A DNA stretch of 64,000 nucleotides, from NCBI GenBank assembly GCA_035536935.1, contig DATLNC010000065.1, forward strand, positions 1 through 64,000, in the 5' to 3' direction. A program made the translations under genes and the position numbers. The DNA is from DATMER01 sp035536935. Its GTDB lineage: Bacteria > Acidobacteriota > Thermoanaerobaculia > Multivoradales > UBA5704. Numbering within the stretch: position 1 is the first letter of the stretch; the number at the start of each line of letters is the position of its first letter. Positions 61,130 to 64,000 of this stretch are shown here, piece after piece. Below the pieces are notes generated by a model. That model was not told where the DNA came from. It saw only the letters and a program-made list of their open reading frames with translations, and searched no databases.

Positions 61130-61159
61130 TATTATCGTTCAGGGCCGGTTTCGATAATA
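61130..61159. promoter_or_regulatory. Inverted repeat and -10 box in the fic promoter
   Basis: TATTATCG (61130-61137) and CGATAATA (61152-61159) are exact inverted 8-mers with 22 bp between equivalent positions. On the minus strand the first contains GATAAT (61136-61131), seven bases before the fic ATG. A likely autoregulatory site for the winged-helix domain. Confidence 0.6.
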
Positions 61160-61211
61160 GCGGGCAGGCGTATTCTCTCCCCTGTAACAATCCTCCGGGA
61201 GGAGCGTTTCT

Positions 61212-61793
61212 ATGAGCGAAGGAGAAAGGAGGGCCAACGCCGTGCACGCGGCAGCTTACAGAGATTCGACGGAACGGCCCCCGGAAGCGCTTGAAACCCT
61301 CTTCCGGGAGCACCATGGGAGCGTCTTCCGCGCCGCCTACCGCATCACGGGCGACGCCTCCGATGCCGAAGACGTCCTTCAGACCGTATTCACGAGGCTC
61401 CTGCGCCGCGAAGAGCAGCCAGACCTTTCCGACAGTGCCGGGAGCTATTTGCATCGTGCGGCGGTCAACGCCGCCCTCGACCTGATCCGGGCGCGCAAGC
61501 GGTCCCGGACCGTGGACCTGGATGGCGTCGGCGAGCATCTCGTCGATCACGCCGATCCCGGACCCGAGCGCCGCCAGGGGAGCCGCGAGCTCGCCAGGCG
61601 GCTGCGGGAGGCCATGACCAGCCTCTCCCCGCGCCAGGCCGAGATCTTCACGATGCGTTATTTCGAGGGGCTGGGCAACCTGGAGATCTCCAAGGCGCTC
61701 GGCGCCACACAGACTTCGATCGCTGTCATCCTGCACCGTGCGCGGCACCGCCTCCAGAAGGAGCTGGGGCCGCTGGAAGGAGAATTGTCATGA
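61212..61793 (+). CDS. ECF RNA polymerase sigma factor
   Basis: 193 residues with sigma2 (LFREHHGSVFRAAYRITGDA, DAEDVLQTVFTRLLR) and sigma4 (SLSPRQAEIFTMRYFEGLGN, SKALGATQTSIAVILHRARH). GGGAGGAG site before ATG 61212. Overlaps the FecR/anti-sigma gene by four bases, which should hold it inactive until a signal arrives. Confidence 0.93.
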   Translation: MSEGERRANAVHAAAYRDSTERPPEALETLFREHHGSVFRAAYRITGDASDAEDVLQTVFTRLLRREEQPDLSDSAGSYLHRAAVNAALDLIRARKRSRTVDLDGVGEHLVDHADPGPERRQGSRELARRLREAMTSLSPRQAEIFTMRYFEGLGNLEISKALGATQTSIAVILHRARHRLQKELGPLEGELS

Positions 61794-64000
61794 GCGTCTT
61801 CAATAGAAACGACGAGACCCTCGACCAGGCGATTGCCGAGGTCACGGGCGAGCCGATCGACCCCGCAGTGGTCGAGCAGGCTGCTTCCCGGGTGTGGGAG
61901 CGTCTGTCGCAGGGCGCCCCCGTCCATAAGATGGAGTCCCAGCCTGCGGCTCCGATAGCAAATACTGCGGAAGTTCATGGCAGCCTGAGCGGCTGCGACG
62001 ACTTCCAGGCCCTGATCCCCGCCTTCGTCCGCGGCGAGTTGTCCCCCGCCAGGGCTCTCCTGGTCGAGGACCACACCCGCGGCTGCGTTCCCTGCCGCCG
62101 CGCCCTGCGCGAGGCCCGCGAAGGAAAGGCGAAGGAGGTCCGTCCGGCCGCTTCCGCCTCCCTCCTCTCCGGCCGCCGCTCGCGGCTGGTCTGGCAGAGC
62201 ATCGCCGCCGCCCTGGTCCTCGGCGTCGGCATCGGCCTCTTCCTCCTCATCGGGGAGATGATGGCCGGCGGCTCCAAGATGGCCCGCGTCGAGTCGGTCG
62301 AGGGCCTGCTGTTCGAGGTCGACGGCCAGATGATCCGGCAGGTCAACAACGGCGACACGATCGACGAGGGCCAGGAGATCCGCACGGCCAAGGGCTCTAC
62401 CGCCCTGGTGCGCATGACGGACGGCTCCGGCATCGAGCTCTCCGAGCGCGCCACCATGTCGCTCGAGGCCAGCCGCAAGGGCAACACCATCCACCTCGAC
62501 GGCGGCCGCGTGATCGTCGAGGCGGCCAAGCAGCGGAACCGGCACCTATTCGTGTCGACCAACGACTCGCTGGTCTCGGTCACCGGCACCATCTTCTCGG
62601 TCAACAACGGCACCAAGGGCACCCGCGTGTCCGTGGTCGAGGGCGAAGTGCGGGTCAAGCAGGCCCGGCGCGACGACATCCTCCACCCCGGCGACCAGGT
62701 GACCACCCATGCCAGCGTGTCAGCGGTTCCGATCCGGCGCGAGGTCGCCTGGAGCCGCAACGCGCAGCAGTACGAGAAGCTCCTGGCCGAGCTGACCGCC
62801 CTGGGCAAGGAGATCGACGCCCAGGTCGAGCGCCCCGGCCTGCGCTATTCGACGAAGCTCCTGGACCTCGCCCCCGAGGGCACCATGGCCTTCATCGCGC
62901 TGCCCAACCTCGCCCACAGCCTGAGCGAGACGCACCGCATCCTCGACGAGAAGGTCGAGACCAACCCGACCGTGCGCCAGTGGTGGAGCGAGACCCTCGG
63001 CACGTCGGAGAAGCAGCAGAAGTTCCGCGAGATGATCCAGAAGATCGGCGACGTCGGCCGCTATCTGGGCGAAGAGCTCGCGATCGCCATTCCGGCTGAT
63101 GCCGGGGGCAAGGACGAGGACGTGCCGGTGATCATGGCCGAGGTGACCGACGAGGCCGGCTTCCGCGCCACCCTGGAGCAGGAGATCGCGGAGCTCAAGG
63201 GCAAGCACGGCGACGCTGAGGGCATCACCATCGTCGAGAACCCCGCGGGCCTTTCCGGCATCCTGCGGGACGGCATGTACCTCTGGGTGGGCAACGGCCT
63301 GTTCGTGGCCTCGCCCAACGGTTCAGAGATCGCGCGGATCGCGGCTGGCGGCAGCAGCGCCTTCACCGGGACGCCCTTCCGGGCCCGGATCGCCCAGGAG
63401 TACCAGGACGGCGCCGGCTGGCTGTTCGCGGCCAACATCGCCGGGTTCATCGCGTCGGACTCTGACGGGCCGGATGCCGAGGCCGAGGCGCTGGGCGTCC
63501 GCGACCTGCAGCACTTCATCGTCAACCGGCAGGAAGTCGACGGCCGTGCGGACACCCGCGCCGCCCTGACCTTCAGCCAGCAGCGGCGGGGCATCGCCTC
63601 GTGGCTGGCGGCGCCGGCTCCGATGGGCGCGCTGTCCTTCATCTCGCCCGACGCCAACCTGGCCTCCGCGTTCATCGTCAAGCAGCCGGCGAGCGTGCTC
63701 GACGATCTGCTCGCGGCCAGCCCCGAGATGGCGGCCGAGCTGGAGAAGGTGCGGCAGGAGCACGGGTTCGACGTCCGCAACGATCTGGCGGCCACTCTCG
63801 GCGGCGAGGTCGTGTTCGCGGTCGACGGACCGTTGCTGCCCACCCCCTCGTGGAAGCTGGTGGTCGAGGTCTATGACCCGGCGCGCCTCCAGCAGACCCT
63901 CGAGAAGATGGTGCAGCACGTCAACGACGAGCTGCGCAAGGAGGGCAACCCGGGCATGACGATGCAGCAGGAGGAGGTCGGTGGCCGTACCTTCTACAGC
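61790..64000 (+). CDS. FecR-domain membrane protein with anti-sigma zinc finger (partial)
   Basis: 737 codons to the window edge, no stop yet. N-terminal zf-HC2-like segment (HTRGCVPCRRAL), one membrane helix (about 134-154, AAALVLGVGIGLFLLIGEMM), then a FecR beta domain (VRMTDGSGIELSERATMSLE, VTGTIFSVNNGTKGTRVSVV, EGEVRVKQ) and a long periplasmic region with helical and beta parts of unknown fold. Translationally coupled to the ECF sigma factor, so probably its membrane sensor and anti-sigma factor. Confidence 0.87.
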   Translation, partial: MSVFNRNDETLDQAIAEVTGEPIDPAVVEQAASRVWERLSQGAPVHKMESQPAAPIANTAEVHGSLSGCDDFQALIPAFVRGELSPARALLVEDHTRGCVPCRRALREAREGKAKEVRPAASASLLSGRRSRLVWQSIAAALVLGVGIGLFLLIGEMMAGGSKMARVESVEGLLFEVDGQMIRQVNNGDTIDEGQEIRTAKGSTALVRMTDGSGIELSERATMSLEASRKGNTIHLDGGRVIVEAAKQRNRHLFVSTNDSLVSVTGTIFSVNNGTKGTRVSVVEGEVRVKQARRDDILHPGDQVTTHASVSAVPIRREVAWSRNAQQYEKLLAELTALGKEIDAQVERPGLRYSTKLLDLAPEGTMAFIALPNLAHSLSETHRILDEKVETNPTVRQWWSETLGTSEKQQKFREMIQKIGDVGRYLGEELAIAIPADAGGKDEDVPVIMAEVTDEAGFRATLEQEIAELKGKHGDAEGITIVENPAGLSGILRDGMYLWVGNGLFVASPNGSEIARIAAGGSSAFTGTPFRARIAQEYQDGAGWLFAANIAGFIASDSDGPDAEAEALGVRDLQHFIVNRQEVDGRADTRAALTFSQQRRGIASWLAAPAPMGALSFISPDANLASAFIVKQPASVLDDLLAASPEMAAELEKVRQEHGFDVRNDLAATLGGEVVFAVDGPLLPTPSWKLVVEVYDPARLQQTLEKMVQHVNDELRKEGNPGMTMQQEEVGGRTFYS

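Noticed and set aside
1..64000. tRNA or rRNA genes.
   Set aside because: No T-loop (GTTCGAATC-like) with matching arms and no rRNA-conserved stretch was noticed; a tRNA scan would be needed to exclude them fully.

Overview
The window looks like chromosomal DNA of a high-GC, Gram-negative, free-living bacterium. I infer Acidobacteriota, probably Thermoanaerobaculia-like. The grounds are two giant secreted Asp-box (BNR/VPS10-type) proteins, a secreted tricorn-type S41 peptidase and an S10 peptidase in one neighbourhood, a PilMNO/secretin/pseudopilin cluster whose secretin carries a cohesin-like tail, and short-range repeats between genes. No rRNA, tRNA or CRISPR array is visible. Taxonomy is inference; gene calls rest on motifs in the translated sequence.

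Layout. 1-7560: one tightly overlapping operon for a type IV pilus or type II secretion-like machine (ATPase C-terminus, PilM, PilN, PilO, PilP-like, secretin, three pseudopilins). 7565-11643: dut, repeat array 1, a TMEM175-type channel, DUF2277, MOSC, and a class IV aminotransferase coupled to a sulfotransferase-like P-loop protein. 11706-14482 (minus): an EACC1-like component with a caspase/beta-propeller effector, a probable conflict system. 14654-28171: metabolic and secreted genes, including a KamA radical-SAM gene followed by two ATP-grasp ligases (the second fused to a GNAT) that may make a beta-amino-acid amide or peptide. 28237-31571: secreted and hypothetical genes and a CPBP protease.

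31695-40874 is an accessory island. It holds repeat arrays 2 and 3, an orphan HTH antitoxin, a Phd/VapC pair, duplicated gene fragments, three decayed REP-associated (Y1/IS200-like) transposase 3' ends, an AT-richer ubiquitin-like operon (Ubl, E1, DUF6527, HEPN/AbiU2) with a divergent XRE-ImmA regulator pair, and a MNT-HEPN toxin-antitoxin pair. 40921-59707 returns to secreted enzymes: two BNR paralogues, S10, S41 and PepD peptidases, a flavoprotein, an MBL hydrolase, and a rhodanese gene with an in-frame TGA that looks like selenocysteine with a hairpin at SECIS distance. 59717-64000: array 4, a Fic protein, and an ECF sigma factor with its FecR/anti-sigma partner, which runs off the window.

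The most unusual signal is not a gene. Four intergenic arrays have different sequences but the same build: a locus-specific core repeated every 21 bp (20.4 bp in array 2), i.e. two turns of DNA. In arrays 1 and 4 a 7-nt core occurs in either orientation in place, separated by 14-nt non-repeated spacers, with 19 and 12 units on one fixed grid. Arrays 2 and 3 lie beside remnants of the same transposase family.
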